Shown here: in pieces, positions 9,420-19,109 of the stretch
Layout: each line of letters opens with the position of its first letter
How positions within the stretch are numbered: the first letter of the stretch is position 1
NCBI GenBank assembly: GCA_017412715.1
Contig: JAFPWU010000010.1
Span: forward strand, 1-64,000
Reading direction: 5' to 3'
Length of the DNA stretch: 64,000 bases
DNA from: Clostridia bacterium
GTDB taxonomy: Bacteria > Bacillota > Clostridia > Christensenellales > Aristaeellaceae
Made by a program: the position numbers and the translations under genes
The notes under the pieces: model-generated
Databases searched by the model: none
What the model was told of the DNA's origin: nothing
What the model saw: only the letters and a program-made list of their open reading frames with translations

Positions 9420-11885
9420 TCAAGCCATATCCCATACGCTGCGGACGCTGGGGCTGTCAGCCGTACCCCGGAGGATCCGAATCCGCCGTTCCCCTGGATT
9501 CATATCAAAGAAGTTATCGCTCAGCAGCAGATCCGGATCCTCGCTGCGAATTTCCACTGCCTTGGCATAGGCCGAGGCCGTCACCACCAGCGCCTCCCCT
9601 TCCCTGCGAACGGAAAGCGCCGGATCCTTAAACTCGAAATGCTTCGGAGCGCAGAACAGGGCACTGCCCTCGGAGACCGTCCTCCCCGCTAGGGAGAAGG
9701 CATAGGATACATAGGTGCCGGTGATGCTGGTCTCCGGAAAAACAATATCCTCCAGCCACCGGGAGGATCTGGGCTCCACGGTGATCTGCTCGGAGCCCTC
9801 CCGGAGGACTGTTCCGTCCGGCGATCTCAGCGCCCAGGTGACCAGGCCGGTCACCGGAGCCATGGTTTCATTGCTGACGCAGAGATGAGCAGCGCATACG
9901 ATGGGATCCGCATGCAGCTCATTGATGTGCGGGTTCTGGTCCACCTCTCCCCGCTCTTCGCAGGAGATCATCACCGGAGCAAAGAAGCGTTTCGCCGCAT
10001 AATGGAGCGCTTTCCACCGGCCGAAATAGTCAATGGAAGACCAGGAAGCCACGGGCCAGCAGTCATTCAGCTGCCAGATAATGGTCCCGCTGCAGTATTC
10101 CCGATCCCGCCGCCAGTGCTCCACCCCGTACCGGATGGCATCCGCCTGAAGCAGCTGAGAGCAGTACAGCAGGTGATCGAAATCCTTCGGGTACCGATAG
10201 GTCTTGGACAGGTAGCTCATAATCTTCCCGTTGGCGGAAAGATTCCGCTGATGCCGTTCCATGATCCGGGAGAAGATATTCCGGTCCTCCGGCAGGGTAA
10301 AGCTCTCCACTGTGGGCAGGGAGGGGAAGGACTGGAAGCCGAACTCGCTCACATAGCGGAAGCGGTGCAGCCGGTAGTCGGTGAAGGGCTTCTCCCCATG
10401 CCACACATCCCAGTAGTGCACATCCCCCCGGGAAGGATCCTGCGGTTCATCCAGTGCTCCGCCTGAGGAAGGGGAGCTGGGCCAGTAGAAGGTCTGGGGC
10501 GCATACTCCTTCACCAGCCTGGGAAGGATATACTCGAACATCTTGATATAGTCCGCATGGTGGGAAGGACGGACCTGGGTCCGGTCCTTCTTTCCGTCCC
10601 TGAGCTCCGCCACGAGGGGGAAATAGTGGAACTCCTCCATCTCGTTATTGCCGCAGAAAAGCGCCAGGGAAGCGTGGTGCCGCAGTCGGCGAATATTGTC
10701 CGCGGCTTCCGCCCTAATGCTCTCCTCGAAATGCTCCGTCAGATCATAATAGGCGCAGGCGAACATGAAATCCTGCCAGACCATCAGGCCCAGCTCATCA
10801 CAGGTATCATAGAAATCGTCCGGCGGATAGTACCCGCCTCCCCAGATCCGGACCGCGTTGAAATTGGCCAGTCTCGCATCTTCCAGCAGCCGCCGGGTCC
10901 GCTCCGGAGAGAGGCGGCCGAACAGATTATCCTCGGGAATATAGTCCCCGCCCATGGCAAAGACTTTTACCCCGTTCACCACATGGCAGAATTCCTCCCC
11001 GTCCTCCCGTTTCTCCCGGGATACGGTCATGGTCCGCAGGCCGATCCTCCGCTCCCATCTGTCGGCCTCCTTCCCGTCCACCCGCAGGGTGACGGACACG
11101 GTATACAGAGGCTGATCGCCATAACCCGCCGGCCACCAGAGACACGGATTCTCAATCAGCACCTCGCCCCGCTCATCTGCCTCATAAACGGAGCCATCCG
11201 GAGCGCTGATCCGGATCACGGTCTCTGCTTTGCAGTTCTCATTCACCACTTCCGGTTCCGGTTTCACCCTCAGGAGTACTTTTCCCGGGGTATGCTCCTG
11301 CAGCACCAGCACATTGGGCAGCCTGCCGCCCGAAACGAACTGCAGTTCCATATCCCGCCAGATGCCGGCGTCGGGCAGACGGGGACCCCAGTCCCATCCG
11401 AACTGGCAATGCACCTTTCTCAGATGCGGAAAGCCGGGCGTGGCGTCCGAGCTCTGCCAGCAGGGGCGTTTCTCGTTTTCCGCGGCGATATACCTCAGCG
11501 GGGAATCAAAAATCACGCGGATCTCGTTCTCGCCCGGCCGAAGCAGGGACAGCACATCCCATTCCCAGGTCCTGTGCATATTATCCGCATCCCCTGCCTT
11601 CCGCCCGTTGATCCACACATGGCAAAGGGTATCCAGCCCCGCGCAGCGGAGAATGGCTCTTTCCGCCCCGAGCAGAGCCGGTTCCAGGGAAAAGGTCTTC
11701 CGATACTCATAGTCCTTTTCCATCAGGGAGAAGGTCTTCAGCTCATTCTCCCGCCAGAATGGATCCTCGATCAGTCCGTCCCGCAGCAGATCCGTATAGA
11801 CCGTTCCGGGGACCTGCGCCTCATGCCAGCCTTCTTCCTCCGTACACCGCATGGACCAGGCGCCGTTTAATGATACCTTTTCCAT
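9420..11885 (-). CDS. GH2 beta-mannosidase
   Basis: This 821-residue cytoplasmic enzyme should remove terminal beta-mannose from mannooligosaccharides. It has an N-terminal sugar-binding domain with QFGWDWGPRLPDAGIW, typical of beta-mannosidases, an immunoglobulin-like domain and a barrel. The acid/base is E415 in FCGNNEMEE and the nucleophile is E514 in YVSEFGFQSFPS. The start follows AAGGAGGAG. The gene seems to have its own promoter: an extended -10 (TGATATACT on the minus strand) lies about 30 bases upstream, behind the terminator of the GH130 gene. It completes the mannan set with the epimerase and phosphorylases upstream. Confidence 0.93.
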   Translation of the reverse strand: MEKVSLNGAWSMRCTEEEGWHEAQVPGTVYTDLLRDGLIEDPFWRENELKTFSLMEKDYEYRKTFSLEPALLGAERAILRCAGLDTLCHVWINGRKAGDADNMHRTWEWDVLSLLRPGENEIRVIFDSPLRYIAAENEKRPCWQSSDATPGFPHLRKVHCQFGWDWGPRLPDAGIWRDMELQFVSGGRLPNVLVLQEHTPGKVLLRVKPEPEVVNENCKAETVIRISAPDGSVYEADERGEVLIENPCLWWPAGYGDQPLYTVSVTLRVDGKEADRWERRIGLRTMTVSREKREDGEEFCHVVNGVKVFAMGGDYIPEDNLFGRLSPERTRRLLEDARLANFNAVRIWGGGYYPPDDFYDTCDELGLMVWQDFMFACAYYDLTEHFEESIRAEAADNIRRLRHHASLALFCGNNEMEEFHYFPLVAELRDGKKDRTQVRPSHHADYIKMFEYILPRLVKEYAPQTFYWPSSPSSGGALDEPQDPSRGDVHYWDVWHGEKPFTDYRLHRFRYVSEFGFQSFPSLPTVESFTLPEDRNIFSRIMERHQRNLSANGKIMSYLSKTYRYPKDFDHLLYCSQLLQADAIRYGVEHWRRDREYCSGTIIWQLNDCWPVASWSSIDYFGRWKALHYAAKRFFAPVMISCEERGEVDQNPHINELHADPIVCAAHLCVSNETMAPVTGLVTWALRSPDGTVLREGSEQITVEPRSSRWLEDIVFPETSITGTYVSYAFSLAGRTVSEGSALFCAPKHFEFKDPALSVRREGEALVVTASAYAKAVEIRSEDPDLLLSDNFFDMNPGERRIRILRGTADSPSVRSVWDMA

Positions 11886-11900
11886 TTAACACTCCTCCTT

Positions 11901-11938
11901 GTCGAGTTGCCAAAAAGTATATCATGAAGCAAACCGCA
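11901..11938 (-). promoter_or_regulatory. Extended -10 promoter and possible operator of the GH2 gene
   Basis: Reading leftward, TGATATACT is followed by TTGGCAACTCGACAA, a 15-base imperfect inverted repeat of the form TTGNCNANTNGNCAA. The operator reading is tentative. Confidence 0.45.
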
Positions 11939-11975
11939 TTGCTATCCCAAAGCCGGACAAAATCTGTAAAAACTG

Positions 11976-12040
11976 AAAAAGCGGTAAGGCGCTTCCGGCA
12001 GGCGGAGCGGAAAACGCTCCTCCGCCGGCGTCCTTACCGC
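11976..12040 (-). terminator. Intrinsic terminator after GH130_1
   Basis: A long G+C-rich stem (GCGGTAAGG with CCTTACCGC, plus inner GGCGGAG/CTCCGCC pairs) is followed on the minus strand by TTTTTCAGTTTTT. It ends the importer-epimerase-phosphorylase operon before the separately promoted GH2 gene. Confidence 0.85.
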
Positions 12041-12143
12041 CAGTGCATTTCTTCTTTGGGATGGATGCGCGGATTGATTCCGCACAGGAGATCCCTGTTC
12101 CCCTCGGACAACGGCTGCCGAAAAGCCTTTATTCCGCCTTTCC

Positions 12144-13328
12144 TTATTTGTTTCTGCTCAGGAAAGCCAGATTCCGGTCAATCAGTTCCAGCCGCTGCTT
12201 CACGCAGTCCACTGACCGAAGCGGATCCTCCGGCGTATGGAACACATAATCCATAAGCCGCTCCAAATCCATCTCCGCCACATGCATCCGGGTATCCGAG
12301 GAGGCATAGTACAGATAGACCTTCCCATCCTCATCTGCAATAGCCCCGTTGGTAAAGACCACATTGCTCACATCCCCGACCCGTTCTCTGCCCAGGGGGC
12401 CCAGCAGCATGCCGCCGGGTTCGGCGATGATCTTTGACGGGTCCTTCAGATCCGTGGCGAAGGCATACAGTACATACCGAAGCCCGGCGGCCGTGTTCCG
12501 CACGCCATGGGCCAGATGAATCCAGCCTTTCTCCGTTTTGATGGGAACCGCTCCGGCTCCGTTCTTACTCTCCGTAATGGTATGATATCGCCTGCGGCTG
12601 ATGATCTTCTCCTCATCGATTACCGGATGGGCAATATCCTCGCAGAGGCCGAAGCCAATGCCGCCGCCGCTGCCGGTTTCAATGAAATCGTCCATCGGCC
12701 GGGTATAGAAAGCATACTTTCCATCCACGAATTCCGGGTGCAGGGCTACATTCCGCTGCTGGGGGCTCTGCAGGGTCTTCAGATTCGGCAGCCGCTCCCA
12801 GGTCTCCAGATCCTTTGTCCGGACAATTCCCGCAGCGGCCACCGCCGCGGAAAGATCCGGGTTATGGGGATCCTTGCTCTCGGAGCAGAATACGCCGTAG
12901 ATCCATCCGTCCTCGTGCCGGGTCAGACGCATATCGTAGACATTGGTTTCCTCCGGCTCTGTATCCGGCAGCAGAATGGGCCGGTCCCGAAAGCGGAACC
13001 CCTCCGTGGGCCGGTCGCTCTCCGCCACGGCAAAGAAGCTCTTCCGGTCCATCCCCTCCACCCGAACCACCAGGCAGTACTTTCCGTTCATCTTCAGGGC
13101 GCCGCTGTTCAGGGTGGCGTTCACCCCCAGCCGCTGCATCATGAAGGGATTGGTCTCCGGATTTGCGTCATACATCCAGAAAGGAGGAACATGCTCTCTG
13201 GTCAGAACCGGATTCCGATAGCGGGCATACAGGCCGTTATAGAAGTGCTCGTCCACGGGGTTTGGCCTGGCCAGCAGCCTCTCATAGGATTCCATCAGGG
13301 AATCGAAGCTTCTTGTTCTCATGGTCAT
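12144..13328 (-). CDS. GH130_1 4-O-beta-mannosyl-glucose phosphorylase
   Basis: About 394 residues. GH130_1 enzymes phosphorolyse beta-1,4-mannosyl-glucose to mannose 1-phosphate and glucose. The five-bladed fold signatures are visible: [27 protein letters not shown] near the N-terminus, [16 protein letters not shown] with the catalytic Asp, [24 protein letters not shown] and the phosphate-site region [20 protein letters not shown]. Its partner, the epimerase at 14449-15603, makes the substrate. Three close ATGs exist (13331, 13328, 13322); 13328 has the best spacing to GGAG. It is the last gene before a strong terminator. Confidence 0.92.
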   Translation of the reverse strand: MTMRTRSFDSLMESYERLLARPNPVDEHFYNGLYARYRNPVLTREHVPPFWMYDANPETNPFMMQRLGVNATLNSGALKMNGKYCLVVRVEGMDRKSFFAVAESDRPTEGFRFRDRPILLPDTEPEETNVYDMRLTRHEDGWIYGVFCSESKDPHNPDLSAAVAAAGIVRTKDLETWERLPNLKTLQSPQQRNVALHPEFVDGKYAFYTRPMDDFIETGSGGGIGFGLCEDIAHPVIDEEKIISRRRYHTITESKNGAGAVPIKTEKGWIHLAHGVRNTAAGLRYVLYAFATDLKDPSKIIAEPGGMLLGPLGRERVGDVSNVVFTNGAIADEDGKVYLYYASSDTRMHVAEMDLERLMDYVFHTPEDPLRSVDCVKQRLELIDRNLAFLSRNK

Positions 13329-13414
13329 CATATCTCCTGCTATGCTTCATCTGAAAAGGATACGCATATGCGCACGAAGCGGCGATTTCTGCAAACGCCG
13401 CCCGGGCGGAGGCC

Positions 13415-14446
13415 TTAATAATGGTGCACCGCTTCCTCGTCCCCCGGATTCAGTACGCTGTGATCCTTAATGTATTTCACCACTTCGTCCACCTTCGTAA
13501 AAGCCAGTCCCACATGGGTGTCCGCGCATCCATAGTAGATCGCGATCCGACCCGTAGCCTCGTCCTGCAGGGTGGCGCAGGGGAAGATAACATTGGGCAC
13601 GAAGCCTGTCACCTCATAGGGCTCTTCAGGAGTCAGCAGGTAATTCTCGCACCGGTACAGCACCCTGCTGGGCTCCTCGATATCCAGAATGGCACCGCCC
13701 ATGGAATACACAAACCCGTTGCAGGTACTGGACACCCCATGGTAGAACATGAGCCAGCCTTCCGTGGTCTCAATGGGAGCCGCGCCGCCGCCGATCTTCA
13801 CGGACTCCCACCATTCCCGGCCCCGTCCCATCACATGGCGGTGTCTGCCCCAGTATACCATATCCGGGCTTTCGGACAGGAAGATATCCCCGAAGGGGGT
13901 GTGCCCGCTGTCAGACGGCCGGGACAGCAGCTTATACATGCCGCCCACCCGGCGCGGAAAGAGCACCGCGTTCCGATTAAACGGGATAAAAGGGTTTTCA
14001 ACCCGGGTAAAGGTCTTAAAGTCCTTCGTCTTCCCCATTCCGATCGCGGCCCCGTAAAAATCCGTGCACCAGATGATATAGTAGGTATCCTCCACCTTCA
14101 CCAGCCGGGGATCATAGGCGTAATGAGGCAGCATGGGTTCCCCCTTCTCATCTGTAAAGGGAACCTTTTCCCGCTCCACGTCCCAGTGAATGCCGTCCTT
14201 AGAATGTCCCAGATAGACATGGGGAATTCCGTTCACCTGCTCGCCCCGCAGCACGGCGATGAAGCCGTCCTCCCAGGGTGCCACCGCACTGTTGAAGATC
14301 CTTGAAATTTCCGGAGTCGGATTCCTGCCGAGAATCGGGTTCTCCGTATACCGCCATACCGGTGCCGACCCTTCCTTCCAATCCGCCGGCTTCTCCTGCC
14401 AGGGAATGTTGGGAAGGTTTCCCGCGTTGATCATTTTCGTCTCCAT
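13415..14446 (-). CDS. GH130_2 beta-1,4-mannooligosaccharide phosphorylase
   Basis: About 343 residues, resembling the Ruminococcus albus RaMP2 group, which shortens beta-1,4-mannooligosaccharides with phosphate to give mannose 1-phosphate. Visible signatures are NSAVAPWEDGFIAVLRG, AYDPRLVKVEDTYYIIWC with the catalytic Asp, and APIETTEGWLMFYHGV at the phosphate site. The gene overlaps the epimerase stop: ATG 14452 shares ATGA with it, but GGGAGG is better spaced for ATG 14446. Having both GH130 types plus an epimerase is the known bacterial pathway for mannan fragments. Confidence 0.92.
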   Translation of the reverse strand: METKMINAGNLPNIPWQEKPADWKEGSAPVWRYTENPILGRNPTPEISRIFNSAVAPWEDGFIAVLRGEQVNGIPHVYLGHSKDGIHWDVEREKVPFTDEKGEPMLPHYAYDPRLVKVEDTYYIIWCTDFYGAAIGMGKTKDFKTFTRVENPFIPFNRNAVLFPRRVGGMYKLLSRPSDSGHTPFGDIFLSESPDMVYWGRHRHVMGRGREWWESVKIGGGAAPIETTEGWLMFYHGVSSTCNGFVYSMGGAILDIEEPSRVLYRCENYLLTPEEPYEVTGFVPNVIFPCATLQDEATGRIAIYYGCADTHVGLAFTKVDEVVKYIKDHSVLNPGDEEAVHHY

Positions 14447-14448
14447 TT

Positions 14449-15603
14449 TCATTGTCCTCCCATCAGTCTCAGGCACATCCGCCCGTTATGGTACGGGCAT
14501 TTCCATTCCTCCACCATAGGCCGCTCCGTCAGGCTGCCGTCCTCATAAACCGACCAGTACCATTCGCCGTTCGGCCTGGGATCCACGATCATGCGCTTGA
14601 TGGTCTCCCACTGAGTATCCAGATCCCTCTTCCAGGATTCATCCTTCGTCATTTCCAGCCCGCAGGACAATCCAAGCATGGTTTCCGCCTGCACCCACCA
14701 GATCCGCAGTTCATCCACCTGACCGTTCACCCATTCGTTCTTCAGTCCGTGATCCGTAAAGGCCCGGCGGCGCACGCTCTCAAGCAGGTCCAGGCACATG
14801 TTCCGCCAGGGAGCAAGTTCGGTTTCCGGAAAAAACTCCCGGGCGGAATCCCACAGCAGCCATCCGCTCTCAATATCATGGCCGTAGCTCTGCATATCCA
14901 GCAGGGGTCGATACTCATCGTCCATGAAGACCTCCAGCCGATGCTTCTCCTGATTATACATCCGTCCCCGAAGAATCTCCAGCCCTGCGACCGCCGCACG
15001 CCGAACCGGTTCCCAGGGTTCGGCCCGATGCAGCTCCGTATAAGCTTCCACGACATGCAGCAGGGTATTCATGGTCCGGGTAGCCATCACCCCGTTCTCG
15101 CTGAGCTTCTCATTGCTCTCCGGAGAGAAATCCGCCCGGTAAGCCTCTCCATACCCGTTATAAACCCTGCACTTTTCCTCGATCACCCGGAACAGGGCCC
15201 GGGCCTTCTCCAGGGCCTCCCTCTTCCCGGTCAGCCGGTAATAAGCGGAAAGCCCATAGATGGCAAAAGCCTGGCAATAGGTATGCTTCGTGGTATCCGC
15301 CGGTTTTCCCTCCGCGGTAATGCTCCAGTAAACCCCGCCGTTGGCCCCGTCCTCAAACATGCGCAGGGCTTCATAAGCCCAGTCGGCGTAAGCCCGATAC
15401 TCCTTGCTGTCCAGCATTCTGGCCGCGGTGGAAAAGGTCCACAGAATCCTGCTGTGCAGGATGCAGCCTTTGTCCGCATCCTTTCGAACATTCAGTTCCT
15501 TGTCCACATAGCCGTAAAAGCCTCCGCTCCGCTCATCCTTCAGGGCCTCCCAGAAAGGGAGAATCTTTCCCGTCAGATGTTCCCTCAATTCCTGTGATCG
15601 CAT
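14449..15603 (-). CDS. Cellobiose/mannobiose 2-epimerase (AGE superfamily)
   Basis: This 384-residue enzyme should epimerise the reducing-end sugar of beta-1,4-mannobiose to give mannosyl-glucose, the substrate of the GH130_1 enzyme. All residues I know to be important in Ruminococcus albus cellobiose 2-epimerase are present at nearly the same positions: R52, H242, E245 and W248 in GHDIESGWLLW, E307 in WWVQAET, and H372 in CPYHNGRM. It starts at ATG after GAGAGGAAGG and overlaps the next gene by a few bases. The placement between importer permeases and phosphorylases supports mannobiose rather than cellobiose as the natural substrate. Confidence 0.93.
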   Translation of the reverse strand: MRSQELREHLTGKILPFWEALKDERSGGFYGYVDKELNVRKDADKGCILHSRILWTFSTAARMLDSKEYRAYADWAYEALRMFEDGANGGVYWSITAEGKPADTTKHTYCQAFAIYGLSAYYRLTGKREALEKARALFRVIEEKCRVYNGYGEAYRADFSPESNEKLSENGVMATRTMNTLLHVVEAYTELHRAEPWEPVRRAAVAGLEILRGRMYNQEKHRLEVFMDDEYRPLLDMQSYGHDIESGWLLWDSAREFFPETELAPWRNMCLDLLESVRRRAFTDHGLKNEWVNGQVDELRIWWVQAETMLGLSCGLEMTKDESWKRDLDTQWETIKRMIVDPRPNGEWYWSVYEDGSLTERPMVEEWKCPYHNGRMCLRLMGGQ

Positions 15604-15644
15604 GGCTTCTTCCTTCCTCTCCCATCAGGAGCTTTTCCCTGGGG

Positions 15645-15722
15645 AGCGCTGAATAAATGCTCTTCCGGCGGTCATCGCCTGAGCGAAGGAGATGACCGCC
15701 GGAATGCAGCAGATCAATGTTT
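15645..15722. repeat. Dispersed intergenic hairpin repeat, copy A
   Basis: AGCGCTGA opens the element. A strong 11-bp stem (CCGGCGGTCAT at 15665-15675 with ATGACCGCCGG at 15692-15702) encloses GCCTGAGCGAAGG. It lies between the permease stop and the epimerase start. It shares its loop but not its stem bases with the copy at 46414-46488. Confidence 0.6.
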
Positions 15723-15724
15723 CC

Positions 15725-16594
15725 TTAACCCTTTACCGAGCCGCTGGCAAGCCCCGCGTAAATCTGCTTCTGGAAGATCAGAAATACCAGGAGACTGGGG
15801 ACCAGGGTCAGCAGCACGCCCGCGCAGATAATATTGTAGCTGCTCTTGAAGGGGCCCGAGAAGGAATACAGCGCCGTGGAAATCGTCCGCCAGCTGTTGG
15901 ATTGCAGATAGAGGTTGGCGTTATAGTACTCATTGTACACCCCCACACCCTTCAGCACAGCCACCGTCACGATGGCGGGTTTCGTCAGCGGCAGAAGGAT
16001 TTTGAAAAACACCCCGAAGTAGGTGCATCCCTCCAGCACCGCGCTCTCGTCCAGCGCCCCGTCCAGATTTTCAAAGTACTGCAGGAAGATATAGATGGAG
16101 ATGACATCCGTGCCGCTCATCAGGATCATGTAGCCCACGATGGAGTTCAGAAAGCCCAGCTGCCGCATGATATCATAGGTGGTTACCTGCATGGCGATAC
16201 CCGGAATCAGCGTGGCGATCATAAACAGGTTCCGGATCAGCCCGTTTCCCGGAAAGTTGAACCGGTTCAGCACATAGGCCAGCATGGAGCCCATCAGCAC
16301 GGAAACCGTCACGACCACAACCACCACAGAAGCGGAGGTCAGGAAAGCCCGCAGCATTTCCCCTTCCGTCCAGACCTGCTTATAGTTGTCAAAATTCAGC
16401 CAGTTGGAGGGCATCGTCATCGCGCTGGTATTCGCGTATTCCTCCGCGGTCTTGAAGCTGGTCGTAAAGGAGGAGACGATGGGCAGCAGCGCGATGAAGC
16501 ACGCGATGAGCAGCGCCAGATATTCCAGCAGCCGGATCAGCGTCCGCTGTACCCGCGCAGCAGTATTTGTCGAAGAAACTGTAGCCGTTGACAT
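15725..16594 (-). CDS. Mannooligosaccharide ABC permease, MalG type
   Basis: This 289-residue membrane protein has about six hydrophobic segments and the EAA-like loop DESAVLEGCTYFGVFFKILLP, which departs slightly from the usual EAA-G form. It ends in YAGLASGSVKG, as sugar permeases of this group do. The ribosome site GAGGGG lies just upstream and the gene is 18 bases from the first permease. With the partner permease and the binding protein at 17717 it should import beta-mannooligosaccharides (inferred from context). Confidence 0.9.
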   Translation of the reverse strand: MSTATVSSTNTAARVQRTLIRLLEYLALLIACFIALLPIVSSFTTSFKTAEEYANTSAMTMPSNWLNFDNYKQVWTEGEMLRAFLTSASVVVVVVTVSVLMGSMLAYVLNRFNFPGNGLIRNLFMIATLIPGIAMQVTTYDIMRQLGFLNSIVGYMILMSGTDVISIYIFLQYFENLDGALDESAVLEGCTYFGVFFKILLPLTKPAIVTVAVLKGVGVYNEYYNANLYLQSNSWRTISTALYSFSGPFKSSYNIICAGVLLTLVPSLLVFLIFQKQIYAGLASGSVKG

Positions 16595-16612
16595 TTGTTT
16601 TCCCCTCCTCTC

Positions 16613-17566
16613 TTACCACAGGGTCTTGGCCTTGTTGGCCTTGGCGTTGAATGTATTATCCGAGTCCTTCATCACATAACGGAAGAAGAGCCGCTGCAGC
16701 ACGGTGAAAATCAGGATCAGCGCCATCAGCACCATGGCCATTGCGCAGGCCTGTCCCACCTTCTGGGACACATGAGCCATCTGATGAATCTTGATAAAGA
16801 AGGTAGCCGTACCGTTAGCCCCCATGCTTCCCACTACATATGCCGGCTCGAAGGCGGACAGGGAACCGGTGATGGACAGGATCAGGTTCAGCATGAAAAC
16901 CGTCTTGATGCCCGGCAGAATGATGGCCTTGAACTGCTGCCATCGGTTGGCGCCATCGATGGTGGCCGCCTCATACAGGGCAGGATCGATGGACGCGATG
17001 GCTCCGATGAAGAGCACCATGTTCTGCCCGCAGTATTTCCAGACGCTGGTAAACACCAGGCTCCAGTTATTAACGCTCTGGTCCCTCAACCAGTAGGGCA
17101 GGCTTTCCAGCTGAAAGCCCAAAGCCTGCAGCACGGAATCCAGCACGAATCCCCGGGTGTAAAAATACTTGAAAATATAACCGATGGCAATCCCGTTCAC
17201 CAGGAAGGGGAAGAACATAATCGCCTTAAAGACACCGTTCCCCCGGATCCGTTCCAGGCTCAGAATGGAAGCAAAGAAGAGAGCCAGGGACAGCTGCACC
17301 ACTGCGCCGGCCATATAGTACAGGCTCAGCAGCATGGCATCCACATATTCGGACTTGGTAAACACCCGCAGATAGTTATCCAGCCCCACGAAGCCCTTGT
17401 TCTTCGTATAGCTCATATTATAAAAGCTGAACTGGATCATTTTCAGGAAGGGAACATAGGTGAACAGAATCAGCAGAAACAGCGGTACGATGGCGAAGGC
17501 CACGATCAGCGCGATCTTCTGCCAGTTGATCCGCCTTTTACGCAGGGGGGATTGCACAGTGCTCAT
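16613..17566 (-). CDS. Mannooligosaccharide ABC permease, MalF type
   Basis: This 317-residue membrane protein has an N-terminal cytoplasmic basic stretch (RKRRINW), about six membrane segments and the ATPase-contact loop YEAATIDGANRWQQFKAIILPG. It starts at ATG after GGAGG. It is downstream of the binding-protein gene, from which a G+C hairpin with a T tract separates it. No ATPase gene is in the operon. Confidence 0.9.
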   Translation of the reverse strand: MSTVQSPLRKRRINWQKIALIVAFAIVPLFLLILFTYVPFLKMIQFSFYNMSYTKNKGFVGLDNYLRVFTKSEYVDAMLLSLYYMAGAVVQLSLALFFASILSLERIRGNGVFKAIMFFPFLVNGIAIGYIFKYFYTRGFVLDSVLQALGFQLESLPYWLRDQSVNNWSLVFTSVWKYCGQNMVLFIGAIASIDPALYEAATIDGANRWQQFKAIILPGIKTVFMLNLILSITGSLSAFEPAYVVGSMGANGTATFFIKIHQMAHVSQKVGQACAMAMVLMALILIFTVLQRLFFRYVMKDSDNTFNAKANKAKTLW

Positions 17567-17624
17567 GATGATACCTCCGATGATGGTTCATAATTCCGGA
17601 AGCGCCCTCGCCCTCGTTTCCTCT

Positions 17625-17661
17625 GAAAAAAGGCGGGGCCAGGAATTTCCACGGCCCCGCC
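17625..17661 (-). terminator. Hairpin with T tract between binding-protein and permease genes
   Basis: On the minus strand, GGCGGGGCC pairs with GGCCCCGCC and is followed by TTTTTTC. As in the other two sugar importers here, it probably reduces transcription into the permeases and protects the binding-protein message. Confidence 0.75.
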
Positions 17662-17716
17662 ACAGGGGGATTTCCCGGACTATTACAGGGTTTGACTGTC
17701 CGGTTTATTCTGTTTC

Positions 17717-19048
17717 TTATTCGTTGACGGTCACCTTCAGGGTTGCCTGGGCGTCGCTCCACGCTTCGTTCCAGTCCGCCATAATCTCGTCAAAGTCCTT
17801 CGTGCCGTTGAAGCCGTGCTCCACGATCTCCTGCACCTTGGTGTTTCCGCCGGCATTGATATTCAGCTCGGATTCGCTGTTCAGCTCATTCAGCAGGGTC
17901 GCCTCGCCTTCCAGCGCAGGCTCATCCGCCAGCATGTCGATGCCCGCGAAGGCCGCATACAGTTCCGGATACTCGCCGTTCTTGTCGATCGGCACGCCGC
18001 CTTCCACGAAGGTGAATCCGCTCTCGTGGGTCAGCCACTTCAGATAGTACAGGGAGGCCAGCTTCTCGTCATCCGTGGCCTGCACGTTGATGCCGAAGTT
18101 ATAGTCGCCGCCCGCGGGAGCGTACTGCTTGCCGTTCACAGTGATGGGGAACGCCATGTAGCCGATGTCTTCCGGCTTGTCGCCCGCTTCCTGCATCTGG
18201 GTGTAAGCCCAGGAGCCCAGCACCATGGTGCCGATCTCGCCGCGGTTCATCATGCCCTTGCAGCCTTCCCAGTCCGTGGTGGTATAGTCTTCTTCAATCA
18301 GCTTCTCGGCCGCCGCGTCATACAGGATCTTGTAGACCGCGTAGGGGCCCGTTCCCTCGTCCGCCTGCTTGGCAAAGGGATCCTTCGCGTGAGGCAGAAC
18401 CTGCTGCATGTAGGCGGGATCACCGTTGGAGGCCACGCCCACATAGGCGTCCCAGGCACCCATGGTCCAGCCCGCGGCGTAGTTGGTGTACAGCGGGATG
18501 GCATCCGTCTTTTCCTTGATCAGCTTCAGATCTGCGATGAACTCATCGGGGGTCTTGGGCAGCTCGGTGATGCCGGCCGCGGCGAAGACCGCCTTGTTAT
18601 ACAGCACGCCGTTGGCATTGCCGGTAGAGGGCAGGCCGTAGCAGATGCCGTCAAAGGACTTGTCGCTCATGAAGTTATACAGTCCATCCAGAACTTCCAG
18701 GCTTCCCAGCGGGACAAAATACTTGCTCAGCTCGTCCTTGTCCACCGTGGGGATGCCCATGATGGTCCAGTCGTTGTTGCCGATCCGCAGCAGCGCGTTT
18801 TCCGCGTAATCGGTTATCAGCTCGTACTCGACCTCAATGTTGGGATAGGTCTCGTTGAACTTGGCCACATAGCCTTCAAGCAGTTCCTTCCGGTCCGTCC
18901 GATGATAGGCGAAGTGGATCTTCGCGGCCAGGTCCGTATTCTCACCCAGCAAAATCTGGTCCAGGGTAGGCAGCTCATCCGCGGACGCGAAGGAAGCCAT
19001 GCCCAGAGCCAGGCACAGAGCCAGCACCAATGCAACCAGTTTCTTCAT
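17717..19048 (-). CDS. Extracellular binding protein of the mannan importer
   Basis: A 443-residue protein with a signal peptide (MKKLVALVLALCLALG, then MASFASA before DE). The mature part resembles CUT1 sugar-binding proteins, with YGLPSTGNANGVLYNKAVF and GTMVLGSWAYTQM near the ligand cleft. The cysteine inside the signal peptide is preceded by Leu and is not a convincing lipobox. ATG 19048 is preferred with a GAGGA site; the TTG at 19138 would place translation inside the promoter. It heads the operon with two permeases, the epimerase and two phosphorylases. Confidence 0.9.
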   Translation of the reverse strand: MKKLVALVLALCLALGMASFASADELPTLDQILLGENTDLAAKIHFAYHRTDRKELLEGYVAKFNETYPNIEVEYELITDYAENALLRIGNNDWTIMGIPTVDKDELSKYFVPLGSLEVLDGLYNFMSDKSFDGICYGLPSTGNANGVLYNKAVFAAAGITELPKTPDEFIADLKLIKEKTDAIPLYTNYAAGWTMGAWDAYVGVASNGDPAYMQQVLPHAKDPFAKQADEGTGPYAVYKILYDAAAEKLIEEDYTTTDWEGCKGMMNRGEIGTMVLGSWAYTQMQEAGDKPEDIGYMAFPITVNGKQYAPAGGDYNFGINVQATDDEKLASLYYLKWLTHESGFTFVEGGVPIDKNGEYPELYAAFAGIDMLADEPALEGEATLLNELNSESELNINAGGNTKVQEIVEHGFNGTKDFDEIMADWNEAWSDAQATLKVTVNE

Positions 19049-19072
19049 ATGGGATTCCTCCTTTTTTCTTTG

Positions 19073-19097
19073 GTTAACAAAAATCATTTTTGTTAAC
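19073..19097. promoter_or_regulatory. 25-bp palindromic operator in front of the mannan importer
   Basis: GTTAACAAAAAT, one central base, then ATTTTTGTTAAC is a perfect inverted repeat. It lies between the -10 box and the start codon. Related GTTAAC/GTTAAG half-sites occur at 19092-19106 and 19245-19263. The adjacent LacI-family gene is the natural candidate to bind here (inference). Confidence 0.65.
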
Positions 19098-19109
19098 TTT
19101 GTTAAGTTT

